From Halarcobacter sp. (GTDB lineage: Bacteria; Campylobacterota; Campylobacteria; Campylobacterales; Arcobacteraceae): a DNA stretch of 64,000 bases. Shown here one piece after another: positions 8,351 to 17,485 of the stretch (within the stretch, counting starts at the first letter, position 1; each line of letters opens with the position of its first letter). A model generated the notes under the pieces. It was given only the letters and a program-made list of their open reading frames with translations, was not told the DNA's origin and made no database searches. The translations under genes and the position numbers were made by a program. The stretch spans positions 868,001 to 932,000 of the forward strand of contig NZ_OY780939.1 of NCBI RefSeq assembly GCF_963675975.1. The letters run 5' to 3'.

Positions 8351-8409
8351 GGTTTTGAAAACCGGCGAGGTTCACGCCTCCGAGAGTTCGAATCTCTTGC
8401 TCTCTGCCA
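8351..8409 (+). pseudogene. tRNA-Ser(UGA) 3' fragment, left copy
   Basis: The 59 bases run from the anticodon stem (loop TTTTGAA, anticodon UGA) through the class II variable arm and T-arm to an encoded CCA. The acceptor 5' strand and D-arm are missing, so it cannot be a functional tRNA. The sequence recurs at 17080-17138 with two differences that form a compensating T-stem pair (A-T here, G-C there). It looks like an attachment-site remnant of a former insertion at a tRNA-Ser gene. Confidence 0.8.
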
Positions 8410-8963
8410 CTTTTTCTAAAATCAATCAAATTTTTTAACTTCAAATCAATTTTTAATCAATACCTTTTTATATTTTTTGACACAAATTTGACTTGCTATT
8501 TTGACCTGAATTTGTCATAGAAATCTATTGGAATTACTGATAGAAAGCATGATTGTTCTATAAGTCACTATCAATACTTTGGAAAAAGTTTTCGATTTAT
8601 TCAACCAAATTATGCTGGAAAAAATATGTTGTACACTTTAGACAAATAAATAAAACTGAAGGTTAAGGAAGAATAATATTAGAAGATGGATAACAAGTAT
8701 CATATCAGATTGGTCTGGAATAAAAAGATCCACAAGCCAAATACATAACTGCTTTATTGTATAGATTTTTTATAAATAATAAATTAAACACTTATTTGAT
8801 ATTATCTTTCAGCTTTTAATAATATATTTGAATAGTTTTAGAATTTTAAAATATTATTATAAAACTATTGAAAGTTAAACTTCTTGCTAAATTTATTATT
8901 TGAGCCTTTGTTGACATAGTCATTATTAATGAATTTATATAAAATTTAATCTTGGATAATTCA
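8410..8963. other. Non-coding stretch before the STAND gene
   Basis: About 550 bases contain only short broken frames. TTTGAC occurs three times between 8478 and 8505, and TGACACAAATTTG...AATTTGTCA is an imperfect inverted repeat there, possibly a relic end of an insertion element or a regulator site. No promoter clearly matching consensus was found. Confidence 0.35.
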
Positions 8964-11900
8964 ATGTACAAAATTGATTTAAATGAAGCTCTCTATAAAT
9001 CTTTAAAAGAAGATTATAAAAAGCATAAAGAAAACAAACAATATCAGTCTCAACTACAGTGTGGATTTGATTATATGGAAGCTTTGATTAAACTTTTTGG
9101 GACTCTATCCATTTCAGTGATAAAAGATATAGACAATGATTTATTTGAGGAGTTATTTAGTAAAAACTTTAAACTTTGCCCATCTTTAGGTGACTTCAAA
9201 AGTTTAACTACTACACCATTTTCTAAAAATAGTAAAAAGATAATAAATAAAAAAGAACTTAATAAAATATATAGTTTTTTAGATAAGCTTTTTTATGAAA
9301 AAGTATCTTTAGAATTAATAGATATGAATTTGTTATATGAAGGTAAAATTAAAACTAAAACTATCAATTCAACAATCATTTTATTAAATGAATACGTTGT
9401 TAGTTTTAGAAATAAACTAAAAGGACATGGTGCTTCATTTAAAAATGAAGATACTAAGCAAATAAATGCAATTTTAGAATCTTTAGACAAGCTTTTAAAT
9501 CATTTAGAATCAAAATATGAAGAAATTTTAAAAGAAATAGATTTTTATTTAATAGAGGATATTAAACAGTTAAAAATATACCATACAAATTCTAATACTA
9601 CTTGTGAACTTTTACCTATAGTTTCATATGTTAAGTGTGAGAAGCTATCTTGTAGTTTAGATCCTAAAGTTAAATTATTCTTTTATAATGATGGAAAAGA
9701 ATCTAAATCCCACTATTTAGATTATAGTTATAACCATTATTATCAAATAACCTCAAAAAATGAAATATATGAAAATTTAACTAAATTACAAGAAGAGATT
9801 CTTCAACATTCAAGTTCAGATATACAAAGACAATCACATTTACTATCACATTTTGTTGGACGTGAAGAGGAACTTAAGCTAGCAAAAGAACATATATTAA
9901 AATCTATTAATAATAGAAACTCATCGTTTATAAGTATAATGGGAGAGCCAGGAATTGGAAAATCAGCATTCTTAAGTCAACTACAACAAATTATAATTGA
10001 AGATGAGAATCTTCAAAATGAAATTAATACTTATACTTTTTTTGCTCAAAAGAATAAAATGGGTGGAAATACAGAAGAAGATAAATATATATGGAACAAA
10101 CTAAGTTCATATTTTAATAATCATGGTGTAAGTATAAAACAAGAGGGTGAATTTAGTTTAATTAAAAATCTTGAAACATTATTTCAAGCATATGAAAATG
10201 ACACTAAAACTAAACCCCTAATTTTAATAATTGATGGATTAGATGAGTTCTCAAATCCAGAAGATATAATTAGAAAAATACCATTAAATTTTAATTCAAA
10301 AATTCAATTAATATACTCTTCAAGACCATATTCGAATATTAAAAAGATAATAAGTTCTATATTATCAACATGTGAATCTTTAAATATATTAAACCAAGAT
10401 AATCTTATTAAAGAAGGGAGTTCATTTATTATAGGTAGACTGAAGGATGATGATGTAAAAGAGCTTTTATCAAGAGTTTTACCTAAGAAAGAATTTCCTA
10501 TAGAGTCTGATGATTATATTGAAGTGACTAATACAATAATTGAAAAGTCAGAATCAGTACCACTGTATATTCACTACATTACACAGTTATTTAAAGAAAA
10601 AAATATTTCTCATAATGAAAACATTGTATATGAAATAAAACAATGGGCAAAAAAACTTCCTCCAAAACTGGCAAACTTTTATATACAAACCTTTAAAGAA
10701 ATTAAACCTTTATCAAGGTCTATTCTTCAAGTGGTAATGCTCTCATACTCAAATATTAGTAAAGAAGATTTATATACAATTTTAAAAGCCACAGAACCTA
10801 ACAGATTTAATGACTTAGATGAAACATCTTTTATAGAAAATCATTTTAATGAAATTGAGATATTTTTAAGTATAGATAATGAATCTAAATATAGTTTCTA
10901 TCACTTGTCAGTTAAAGAACAACTAGTTGAATATTTTAAAGATATTAATCAAGCATTTTCTTTTAATAAAGAAAAATTAGACTCGATAATGTATCAAGCA
11001 CATATAGATTTTTATTCAAATAAAATTGATGATATTTTATACATAAAGAAAAACTCAGATTTGTACAATTTTTTAGAATCTTTATCTAAAAATATTAATA
11101 AAGATAATATTTCAAGTTATTATAAAGATAACTATTTTCATATTTTAAATACCCTTGTATGGAGTAATATTTATATTTCAATGATTAATCATGAAAACAT
11201 GAAAAATGAAAAATATGAATCTATTAAAAATCATGTAGATTTAACAGAAGAAAATATTAATGAAGTAAATAATTTCTTTAATTTATTTAACAAAAAAGAA
11301 AACAAACATCTATTTGAAATAAGATATGCTTATGAGTTGGCTTTTATAGCAAAAGACTATAAAAAAGTATTAGTGTATAAAGATATGTACGAAAAGTTTG
11401 TTCAAGATTTATTTTTGGATATAGCACTTAATATAGATAAATTAGATTATATACAAAAGTTTGTAGAACATAAAGATGATTGGGCTAATGCTTTAAATGA
11501 AGATATTCAAGAGATTATTATAAATATAATCTCACAACAAGAAGTTTTAGATGACAGTTTTTATGATGTATTGTTATTTTTGGAAGATAATCATAGTGTG
11601 CAACTTTTTTCTAAAATATCAATTCAAAAGGCTTTAGAGCTACAGGAAAATTTTCCTGAATGGTATAAAGTTGATGCACTTAAAAAAATTATAAGTAAAA
11701 CAGTTGATGAGAAAATATTAGATAAAGTTTTAGATATAGCTAAAATTAATATTGAATGGGGTACGTTACAAGTTATTCCAAAAATTGTATCAAAAATTGA
11801 TAATATCGAAAAAGCTTTAGAAATAACAAATAATATTTCTGATCATCATTACAAATTTGAAGCCTTAGTAAATATATTATCTAAAATGGGTGATATTCAA

Positions 11901-14315
11901 AAAGCTTTAGAAATAGTAAATAATATTTCTGTTGAAGAAGACAAATCAAAAGCATTGAGCTATATAGTATCTAAAATTGATGATACTAATAAAGCATTAG
12001 AAATAATAAATAATATTTCTGTTGAAGAAGACAAATCAAAAGCATTGAGCTATATAGTATCTAAAATTGATGATACTAATAAAGCATTAGAAATAATAAA
12101 TAGTATTTCTGTTGAAGAAGACAAATCAAAAGCATTAAGTTATATAGTATCCAAAATTGATGATACTGATAAAGCATTAGAAATAATAAATAGTATTTCT
12201 GTTGAAGAAGACAAATCAAAAGCATTAAGTTATATAGTATCCAAAATTGATGATACTGATAAAGCATTAGAAATAATAAATAGTATTTCTTATAAAGTAG
12301 ATTCTATAACAGCATATTCTCATTTTCTATCAAAAATTAATAAAATTGATGAAGCTTTAGAATTAGTTAATGATATTTCCGATAGATGGTATAAATCAAA
12401 AGTACTCAGAAATTTAGCATCTAAAATAGATGATATTGAAAAAGCATTAGAAATAGCATATAGTATAAATGATAAAATAGATAAATCAAATGCTCTTATA
12501 AATATAGGAATAAAAGCAAATAATAAAAATATATTAGAAAAAGCATTAGAATTTATAAATAGTATTATCTCTTATGAAAGAATTGAATTTGATTTAATTA
12601 CAAAAATAGTTTTAAATACAAATTATAAAGAAATATTAGAAAAATCTATACAAATAGTTAACGATGCTACTCATTTGAGGTACAAATTTAATACACTTGT
12701 AAATATTGCATCAAAAACAAATGACATTGATAAAGCCATAGCAATAGCAAATAGTATTTCTGTTGATGAATACAAATCAAAAGCTCTTATAAATGTATTA
12801 TCAAAAATAAGTGATATTGAAAAGGCAATTCTGATTATACAGATAGTTAATAAAATTCCTTCTAAAATTTATAGAACACCTATTCTTTCACATTTGTTGT
12901 TGAAAATAAAAGATACTGAAAAAGCTCTAGAACTAGTAAATAGTATTTCCGATAAAGAGGATAGAATTGAATTTTTATTTGATATTGCAATAAAAACTAA
13001 TGATTTGGAAAAAGCTCTAGAAATAATAAATAGTATTTCTGATGAATCCTATAAAATTGAACTTCTTGAACAAATAATATCAAATACAGAAGATAAAAAA
13101 ATATTAGATAAAGCTTTTAAAATAGTAAATTGCATAATTAATGAATATTCTAAATCAAGGCTTTTAATAAATATATTATCAAAAATTAATAAAATTGATG
13201 AAGCTTTAAAAATATTTGATACTATTGATGCTTATGAATGGGATAAAGCCGATGTCCTTGCAGATATATTATCAAATACTAATAATAATAAAATATTAAA
13301 AAAAGTTCCAGAAATAATAAATAGTTTTACTAATATATACGACGAGTGGGATAAACCTGGTTCTGTTTCTTATATTGTACTTCAAATAAAAGATACTAAA
13401 AAAGCTCTAGAAATAGCAAATAGTATCTATGATGAAAATGATAAAATTGAATCTCTATTAGCTATTGCAATGAAAACTAATGAGATAGAAATAGCATTGG
13501 AAATAGCAAGTATTATCTCTAGTGAAAATTATAAATCTAAAATATTTTTATCTGTAATATCTAAAATAAATGAGATGGAAATAGCATTAGAAATAGTAAA
13601 TAGTATTTCTGTTGAAAATTATAAATTAGAAGCCTTTATTAACATAATATCAAGAACAGTTGATGAAGAAATATTAAATAAAGTTTTAGAAAAAGCTAAT
13701 AATATTACTAATGAAAATTATAAATCTAAAATACTTTCATATGTAATATCAAAAACAAATGATCTTGAAAAAGCTTTAGAAATAGCAAATAATATCTCAG
13801 ATGAAAGTTATAAATTAGAAGCTTTTAAAAACATTATATCAAGAATAATTGATGAAAAATTACAAAATAAAGTTTTAGGAAGATTGGTGAATTACTCAAT
13901 TAATTTGAAGAATTATTATGAATTAAAACTAGAAATTGATAAAAAAACAAATTTATTAAACTATCTATTTTATAATAAGTTATTTAATCAAAATACAAAT
14001 ATAAACGAAACTATAGATATTCTTTCTTTACTATCACCTGATGATGTATTAGATTATTATAATATTGAATTTCAAGTTGAAAATAATAAAGATTCAAAAC
14101 TATATAGTTTACTTGAAAAAATGATAAGTAATAGTGGAGACAAAAAAATATTTACAACTATAAAAGAAGAAGTAAGAAATGATGATTTTATGCTTGAAAA
14201 ATTCATAAATTTATATGGTAATGAACTTGATATAACAAAAGATGAGTATGAAGAAGAATTTACATATAAAACTTTTAAAAGAAATATAGAATATTTTAAA
14301 GAAAGTTTAAAGTGA
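8964..14315 (+). CDS. STAND-family NTPase with N-terminal HEPN-like domain and C-terminal helical repeats (candidate antiphage sensor)
   Basis: This giant protein (about 1,785 residues) has the layout of antiviral STAND proteins. The helical N-terminus includes an RNKLKGH (R-x5-H) near residue 150, the HEPN RNase motif. A linker follows, then a P-loop NTPase with GEPGIGKSAF near 330 and LILIIDGLDEF near 425. From about residue 960 to 1650 come 30-35-residue TPR-like repeats built on KALEIxNxISxxxYKxxAL. In such proteins repeats sense a phage product, the NTPase oligomerises and the N-terminus kills the cell; here that is inference. ATG 8964 with GGAT before it is preferred over TTG 8952. The stop overlaps the next start as GTGA. 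Confidence 0.75.
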   Translation: MYKIDLNEALYKSLKEDYKKHKENKQYQSQLQCGFDYMEALIKLFGTLSISVIKDIDNDLFEELFSKNFKLCPSLGDFKSLTTTPFSKNSKKIINKKELNKIYSFLDKLFYEKVSLELIDMNLLYEGKIKTKTINSTIILLNEYVVSFRNKLKGHGASFKNEDTKQINAILESLDKLLNHLESKYEEILKEIDFYLIEDIKQLKIYHTNSNTTCELLPIVSYVKCEKLSCSLDPKVKLFFYNDGKESKSHYLDYSYNHYYQITSKNEIYENLTKLQEEILQHSSSDIQRQSHLLSHFVGREEELKLAKEHILKSINNRNSSFISIMGEPGIGKSAFLSQLQQIIIEDENLQNEINTYTFFAQKNKMGGNTEEDKYIWNKLSSYFNNHGVSIKQEGEFSLIKNLETLFQAYENDTKTKPLILIIDGLDEFSNPEDIIRKIPLNFNSKIQLIYSSRPYSNIKKIISSILSTCESLNILNQDNLIKEGSSFIIGRLKDDDVKELLSRVLPKKEFPIESDDYIEVTNTIIEKSESVPLYIHYITQLFKEKNISHNENIVYEIKQWAKKLPPKLANFYIQTFKEIKPLSRSILQVVMLSYSNISKEDLYTILKATEPNRFNDLDETSFIENHFNEIEIFLSIDNESKYSFYHLSVKEQLVEYFKDINQAFSFNKEKLDSIMYQAHIDFYSNKIDDILYIKKNSDLYNFLESLSKNINKDNISSYYKDNYFHILNTLVWSNIYISMINHENMKNEKYESIKNHVDLTEENINEVNNFFNLFNKKENKHLFEIRYAYELAFIAKDYKKVLVYKDMYEKFVQDLFLDIALNIDKLDYIQKFVEHKDDWANALNEDIQEIIINIISQQEVLDDSFYDVLLFLEDNHSVQLFSKISIQKALELQENFPEWYKVDALKKIISKTVDEKILDKVLDIAKINIEWGTLQVIPKIVSKIDNIEKALEITNNISDHHYKFEALVNILSKMGDIQKALEIVNNISVEEDKSKALSYIVSKIDDTNKALEIINNISVEEDKSKALSYIVSKIDDTNKALEIINSISVEEDKSKALSYIVSKIDDTDKALEIINSISVEEDKSKALSYIVSKIDDTDKALEIINSISYKVDSITAYSHFLSKINKIDEALELVNDISDRWYKSKVLRNLASKIDDIEKALEIAYSINDKIDKSNALINIGIKANNKNILEKALEFINSIISYERIEFDLITKIVLNTNYKEILEKSIQIVNDATHLRYKFNTLVNIASKTNDIDKAIAIANSISVDEYKSKALINVLSKISDIEKAILIIQIVNKIPSKIYRTPILSHLLLKIKDTEKALELVNSISDKEDRIEFLFDIAIKTNDLEKALEIINSISDESYKIELLEQIISNTEDKKILDKAFKIVNCIINEYSKSRLLINILSKINKIDEALKIFDTIDAYEWDKADVLADILSNTNNNKILKKVPEIINSFTNIYDEWDKPGSVSYIVLQIKDTKKALEIANSIYDENDKIESLLAIAMKTNEIEIALEIASIISSENYKSKIFLSVISKINEMEIALEIVNSISVENYKLEAFINIISRTVDEEILNKVLEKANNITNENYKSKILSYVISKTNDLEKALEIANNISDESYKLEAFKNIISRIIDEKLQNKVLGRLVNYSINLKNYYELKLEIDKKTNLLNYLFYNKLFNQNTNINETIDILSLLSPDDVLDYYNIEFQVENNKDSKLYSLLEKMISNSGDKKIFTTIKEEVRNDDFMLEKFINLYGNELDITKDEYEEEFTYKTFKRNIEYFKESLK
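11931..12290 (+). repeat. Four tandem 90-bp repeats inside the STAND sensor domain
   Basis: Four consecutive 90-bp units begin at 11931, 12021, 12111 and 12201. Units 1 and 2 differ by one base and units 3 and 4 are identical, so the array arose by recent pairwise duplication. Each unit encodes 30 residues of the sensor repeat and keeps the frame, so copy-number changes by slippage or recombination would alter sensor length without destroying the protein. Confidence 0.9.
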
Positions 14316-15019
14316 GTAGAATAATAATATACGGAGATATTCATGGATGTCTTGAAGAATTTAAAAATCTTAGAAAAAAAATTGATTTTAATGAAAATGA
14401 TAAAGAAATTGTAATTGGAGATATTTTAGACAAGGGTCCCTATTCAGTTGAAACTTTGAGATTTTGTATAGAAAACAAGATAGAATCAATTTTAGGGAAT
14501 CATGAATATAAATATTTAAGATACAAAAAACATTATGAGTTATTTGTAAAAACAAATAAGAAAATTCCAATGAAACTTGATGATGAAAAGTCAAAAATAT
14601 TTGAAAGTTTAAATAATGAAGATTTTGAATATCTTTTAAATATGAATTTTTATAAAAAAATTGATAATCTTACTTTGATTCATGCCGGAATTACTAACGA
14701 TATTAAGCTTGATGAGAATAATCAACATGATTTAGAAAAACTTTTGTGGATTAGAAAACTTGATGATAATCAAAAGCCAGTAGCTTTAAGAGATAGTAAT
14801 TTAAATTACAAATGGTGGAGTGAATATTATAATGGAAATCAAGGTTTTATAATATATGGTCATCAACCATTTGATAAAATAAAAATTGATGAATATTCAA
14901 TAGGTATTGATACAGGGTGCGTTCATGGAAATAAATTAACAGCTTTAATAATTAATGACACAATAAATCCAAAAGATAATTATTATCTAGTTCAAATAGA
15001 AGGGAATAAATATGCATAA
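14312..15019 (+). CDS. Calcineurin-like metallophosphoesterase (PPP phosphatase / ApaH-like)
   Basis: All PPP-family metal motifs are present: GDIHG (residues 8-12), GDILDKGP (36-43), GNHE (62-65), a later histidine in LIHAG and YGHQPF. The enzyme could be a Ser/Thr or Tyr protein phosphatase or a dinucleoside tetraphosphatase; the sequence does not decide. The GTG start overlaps the STAND stop by 4 bases, which ties its synthesis to that protein. I infer that it works with the STAND system, for example as a regulator of its activation, but no such partnership is known to me. Confidence 0.82.
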   Translation: MSRIIIYGDIHGCLEEFKNLRKKIDFNENDKEIVIGDILDKGPYSVETLRFCIENKIESILGNHEYKYLRYKKHYELFVKTNKKIPMKLDDEKSKIFESLNNEDFEYLLNMNFYKKIDNLTLIHAGITNDIKLDENNQHDLEKLLWIRKLDDNQKPVALRDSNLNYKWWSEYYNGNQGFIIYGHQPFDKIKIDEYSIGIDTGCVHGNKLTALIINDTINPKDNYYLVQIEGNKYA

Positions 15020-16541
15020 AGATTTTGAAGAAAAAGAGTCTAGCAAAATTAAGCTTAACTTAAAAGTTTCATATCCATTTATTTATTGCAAAGATAGTTT
15101 AATTGAATCCCTAGAAAAAAGCCTATCTCATAATAAAAAAGATAAAATTCCAGGGAATCTTCTTAGTTATGTTGATAGGCTTAATGAAAGTAATGAAACT
15201 TTCAAATATGATCTTAAACATATGAATTATTTAAAATTAAAAATTAAAAGACAATTTCATGAAATTAAAATTGAAGATATGTATATAGAATTTCATGATG
15301 ATACAATTGCTATTTTAAACATTTTTTATAAATTGATTAAACCAAAATTATCAGAATTGTATTTAATTAATAAGTCTTTATCTTCAATATATTCAAAATC
15401 TAATAATGAAACATTTATTTCAATAACTGCAGCTAATAAAGTTAAAAATAATATTAATCCAGAAAAACAAACTTTTTATAATCCACATAATAATACAAAA
15501 CAAAACAAAGTTAAAAATGACTATCCTTTTTCATATAATGATTCTCATAAAAACTGTAGTTTCTTTCCTGAATATATAAAAGAAATATTAGAGACTAAGA
15601 ATTACTATAAAGGTAGAGTAGGGTTTAACAAAGAAGAGAAAGAAAAAATAAAAGAAGAAAATGAAAATTTTAGAGTCGATAGATTTGCTAGTATAAATCC
15701 TCACTATTTGTTCTATGAGAATCAAATAAAACTATTTAAATATTTTGAAAATAAAGATGAAGAATATTTTATAAATTATGATACATTTATTACATCATTA
15801 ATTTTGAGGTTTGTTAAGCCAAATAAATCTTATATGTTCTATGATAATTTTAATCCTTTGGCAACAAGTTATTTAAATAGTTACGTAGCTATAAATATAA
15901 ATTCCTCAGAATTAGATGAAGAAATAAATAATAATTTCATTTCGTATGAACCTTTTTTAAATTATAAAAGTAAAAAAGGTGCAAAAATTCATAAAAATGA
16001 TTTTTTTGAAATATATCAGTCTCAAGTGGACACGTACACAATAGGAAATACAAATAGCATTGTACATTTAGTTTCTAATCCGGATATGTTAAATATAAAA
16101 CTTAATGAACATTATTTTATTTATCAATTAACAATCTATCAAAGAGTAAAAATGTTAAATATTATAAATTCATCAATTTTGAATATTGATTTTGAAAAAA
16201 ATGAAAATAATATTTTTACAAAATGGATTAGAAAAGCTTACCTTGGTTTTAAAAGAATGATGACAATGGATGAACAAAATGCAGTATATAAAAAGTTTTT
16301 AACAAACTATAATTTTCAAGTCATTTCTAATAGTGCATCGGTAGATAACTCCTATAAATTCTTTAGAAAATGTAATGAAATTGATCTATTATCAAGTCAA
16401 TTTAATACAATTTCGTCTAAATTTGGTAAATTAAAAGATATATTTGAACATACATTTGGGAAAGTTGCCGTAGTTATTATGTTTATAATTTTAATCTTTC
16501 CGTATGTAAAAACTTTTTTATCCTTTATCTTTGGGAAATAA
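15012..16541 (+). CDS. Hypothetical protein with C-terminal membrane anchor
   Basis: I do not recognise this 509-residue protein. It is rich in Asn, Lys and Tyr and largely soluble. It ends in a single hydrophobic helix (VAVVIMFIILIFPYVKTFL) 10 residues from the C-terminus, so it is probably tail-anchored in the inner membrane facing the cytoplasm. It overlaps the phosphatase gene by 8 bases and has AAGGGA ahead of its ATG. Co-translation with the STAND ATPase and a phosphatase makes a membrane-acting effector or signalling partner plausible. Confidence 0.65.
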   Translation: MHKDFEEKESSKIKLNLKVSYPFIYCKDSLIESLEKSLSHNKKDKIPGNLLSYVDRLNESNETFKYDLKHMNYLKLKIKRQFHEIKIEDMYIEFHDDTIAILNIFYKLIKPKLSELYLINKSLSSIYSKSNNETFISITAANKVKNNINPEKQTFYNPHNNTKQNKVKNDYPFSYNDSHKNCSFFPEYIKEILETKNYYKGRVGFNKEEKEKIKEENENFRVDRFASINPHYLFYENQIKLFKYFENKDEEYFINYDTFITSLILRFVKPNKSYMFYDNFNPLATSYLNSYVAININSSELDEEINNNFISYEPFLNYKSKKGAKIHKNDFFEIYQSQVDTYTIGNTNSIVHLVSNPDMLNIKLNEHYFIYQLTIYQRVKMLNIINSSILNIDFEKNENNIFTKWIRKAYLGFKRMMTMDEQNAVYKKFLTNYNFQVISNSASVDNSYKFFRKCNEIDLLSSQFNTISSKFGKLKDIFEHTFGKVAVVIMFIILIFPYVKTFLSFIFGK

Positions 16542-16566
16542 TATATAAATAAAGAAAATACAAACT

Positions 16567-16866
16567 ATGACACTTGAAGAAAAAAAACAGAGACGAGCTA
16601 GTATGTCACAAGAAGAGCTTAATAATCTTAAGCCTATGTTAGATCCTGATGGCTTTCCAGTTTACAACGAGTACTTTATAATGGTTATGGAAGATGGGTT
16701 ACCATGGTGTGAACCTACAAAAGAAGATATGAATGAAAATTTTGAATTTCCTAGTCCAAAATCTTTTTTTAATGGACAAATTAAAGATAAACCAATAACA
16801 AAAGAACAAGCAATAAAACTTGCTTTAGCATATAAGAAAAGTTTAGAGGAATCAGAGAAGAAATAA
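16567..16866 (+). CDS. Hypothetical 99-residue protein
   Basis: A small acidic and lysine-rich protein that begins MTLEEKKQRRASMSQEELNN and has a conserved-looking core around LDPDGFPVYNEYFIMVMEDGLPW. No known family or membrane segment is visible. It lies 25 bases after the membrane-anchored gene and is the last gene of the STAND operon, so it may be a small regulator or an unrelated passenger. Confidence 0.55.
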   Translation: MTLEEKKQRRASMSQEELNNLKPMLDPDGFPVYNEYFIMVMEDGLPWCEPTKEDMNENFEFPSPKSFFNGQIKDKPITKEQAIKLALAYKKSLEESEKK

Positions 16867-17079
16867 AATAAAATTGAATTTTTTTAAATCTTTTTTACCT
16901 TTTTAGATTTCTTATTTAACCTTAAAACAAAACATAATTAGTGTCTAAATTTTTGCCAATAGAAACCTGTCCCAAAAGAGCTTTTTAAAGACAATAAAAA
17001 GACATTTTTTAGACACACCTAAAAAACATAAAAAGTCTCTTTATATGGGGTTCAGATATAGATAGAGTTTTTAATAAAA
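16867..17079. other. Non-coding spacer before the tRNA array
   Basis: No coding signal. T-rich runs follow the end of the STAND operon, and AAAAGAC-type repeats near 16998-17040 can form a weak hairpin. The stretch ends at the second tRNA-Ser fragment. Confidence 0.35.
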
Positions 17080-17138
17080 GGTTTTGAAAACCGGCGAGGT
17101 TCACGCCTCCGAGGGTTCGAATCCCTTGCTCTCTGCCA
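17080..17138 (+). pseudogene. tRNA-Ser(UGA) 3' fragment, right copy
   Basis: This matches 8351-8409 except for two bases that together restore a T-stem pair, so both copies derive from functional tRNA-Ser genes. Like the left copy it lacks the acceptor 5' strand and D-arm. The two fragments are direct repeats enclosing the STAND operon (8.7 kb), as expected for attachment sites of a nested element whose integrase is lost. Confidence 0.8.
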
Positions 17139-17186
17139 TTATTTTTTAATCATTTTATATTATCACTGTTAAAATGGTTATCGAAT

Positions 17187-17262
17187 GAGGATATAGCAAA
17201 GTTGATAATGCACCTGATTGCAAATCAGATATTCATCGGTTCGAGTCCAGATATCCCCTCCA
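17187..17262 (+). tRNA. tRNA-Cys(GCA), degenerate and island-borne
   Basis: The anticodon loop TTGCAAA gives GCA, and discriminator T73 followed by CCA is the bacterial cysteine identity. The acceptor stem has one A-C mismatch. The T-stem is poor, with only two strong pairs plus a wobble next to a good TTCGAGT loop. It may be a weak or decaying copy of the host gene carried by the element. It lies 48 bases after the tRNA-Ser fragment and before tRNA-Leu. Confidence 0.75.
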
Positions 17263-17311
17263 TTTTTTTATTAATTTTTGTATTTTTACAAAAATTATTC
17301 TTTTTATTTGT

Positions 17312-17398
17312 GCGAGTGTGGCGGAATAGGTAGACGCGTGGGACTTAAAATCCCATTCTGGTTTCGGAGTGTGAGTTCGATTCTCACCATTCACACCA
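17312..17398 (+). tRNA. tRNA-Leu(UAA), island-borne
   Basis: A class II tRNA with anticodon loop CTTAAAA (UAA), a short extra arm, T-stem GTGAG/CTCAC and discriminator A with encoded CCA, all consistent with leucine. The acceptor stem has one mismatch (C2-A71) and one G-U. The order Ser fragment-Cys-Leu suggests capture of part of a host tRNA cluster. It ends 88 bases before the Septu ATPase gene. Confidence 0.85.
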
Positions 17399-17485
17399 CC
17401 TAAATAATTTAATAATTATTTAGAGTTTTATTTGTATAATCATTTATTATTTAATTTATTATAGATAAGTGAGACATGGATATAA

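Noticed and set aside
12076-12267. Repetitive minus-strand frame
   Set aside because: It is the antisense shadow of the 90-bp repeats of the STAND gene.
11931-12290. CRISPR array
   Set aside because: The repeats are contiguous 90-bp coding units without spacers, inside the STAND gene.
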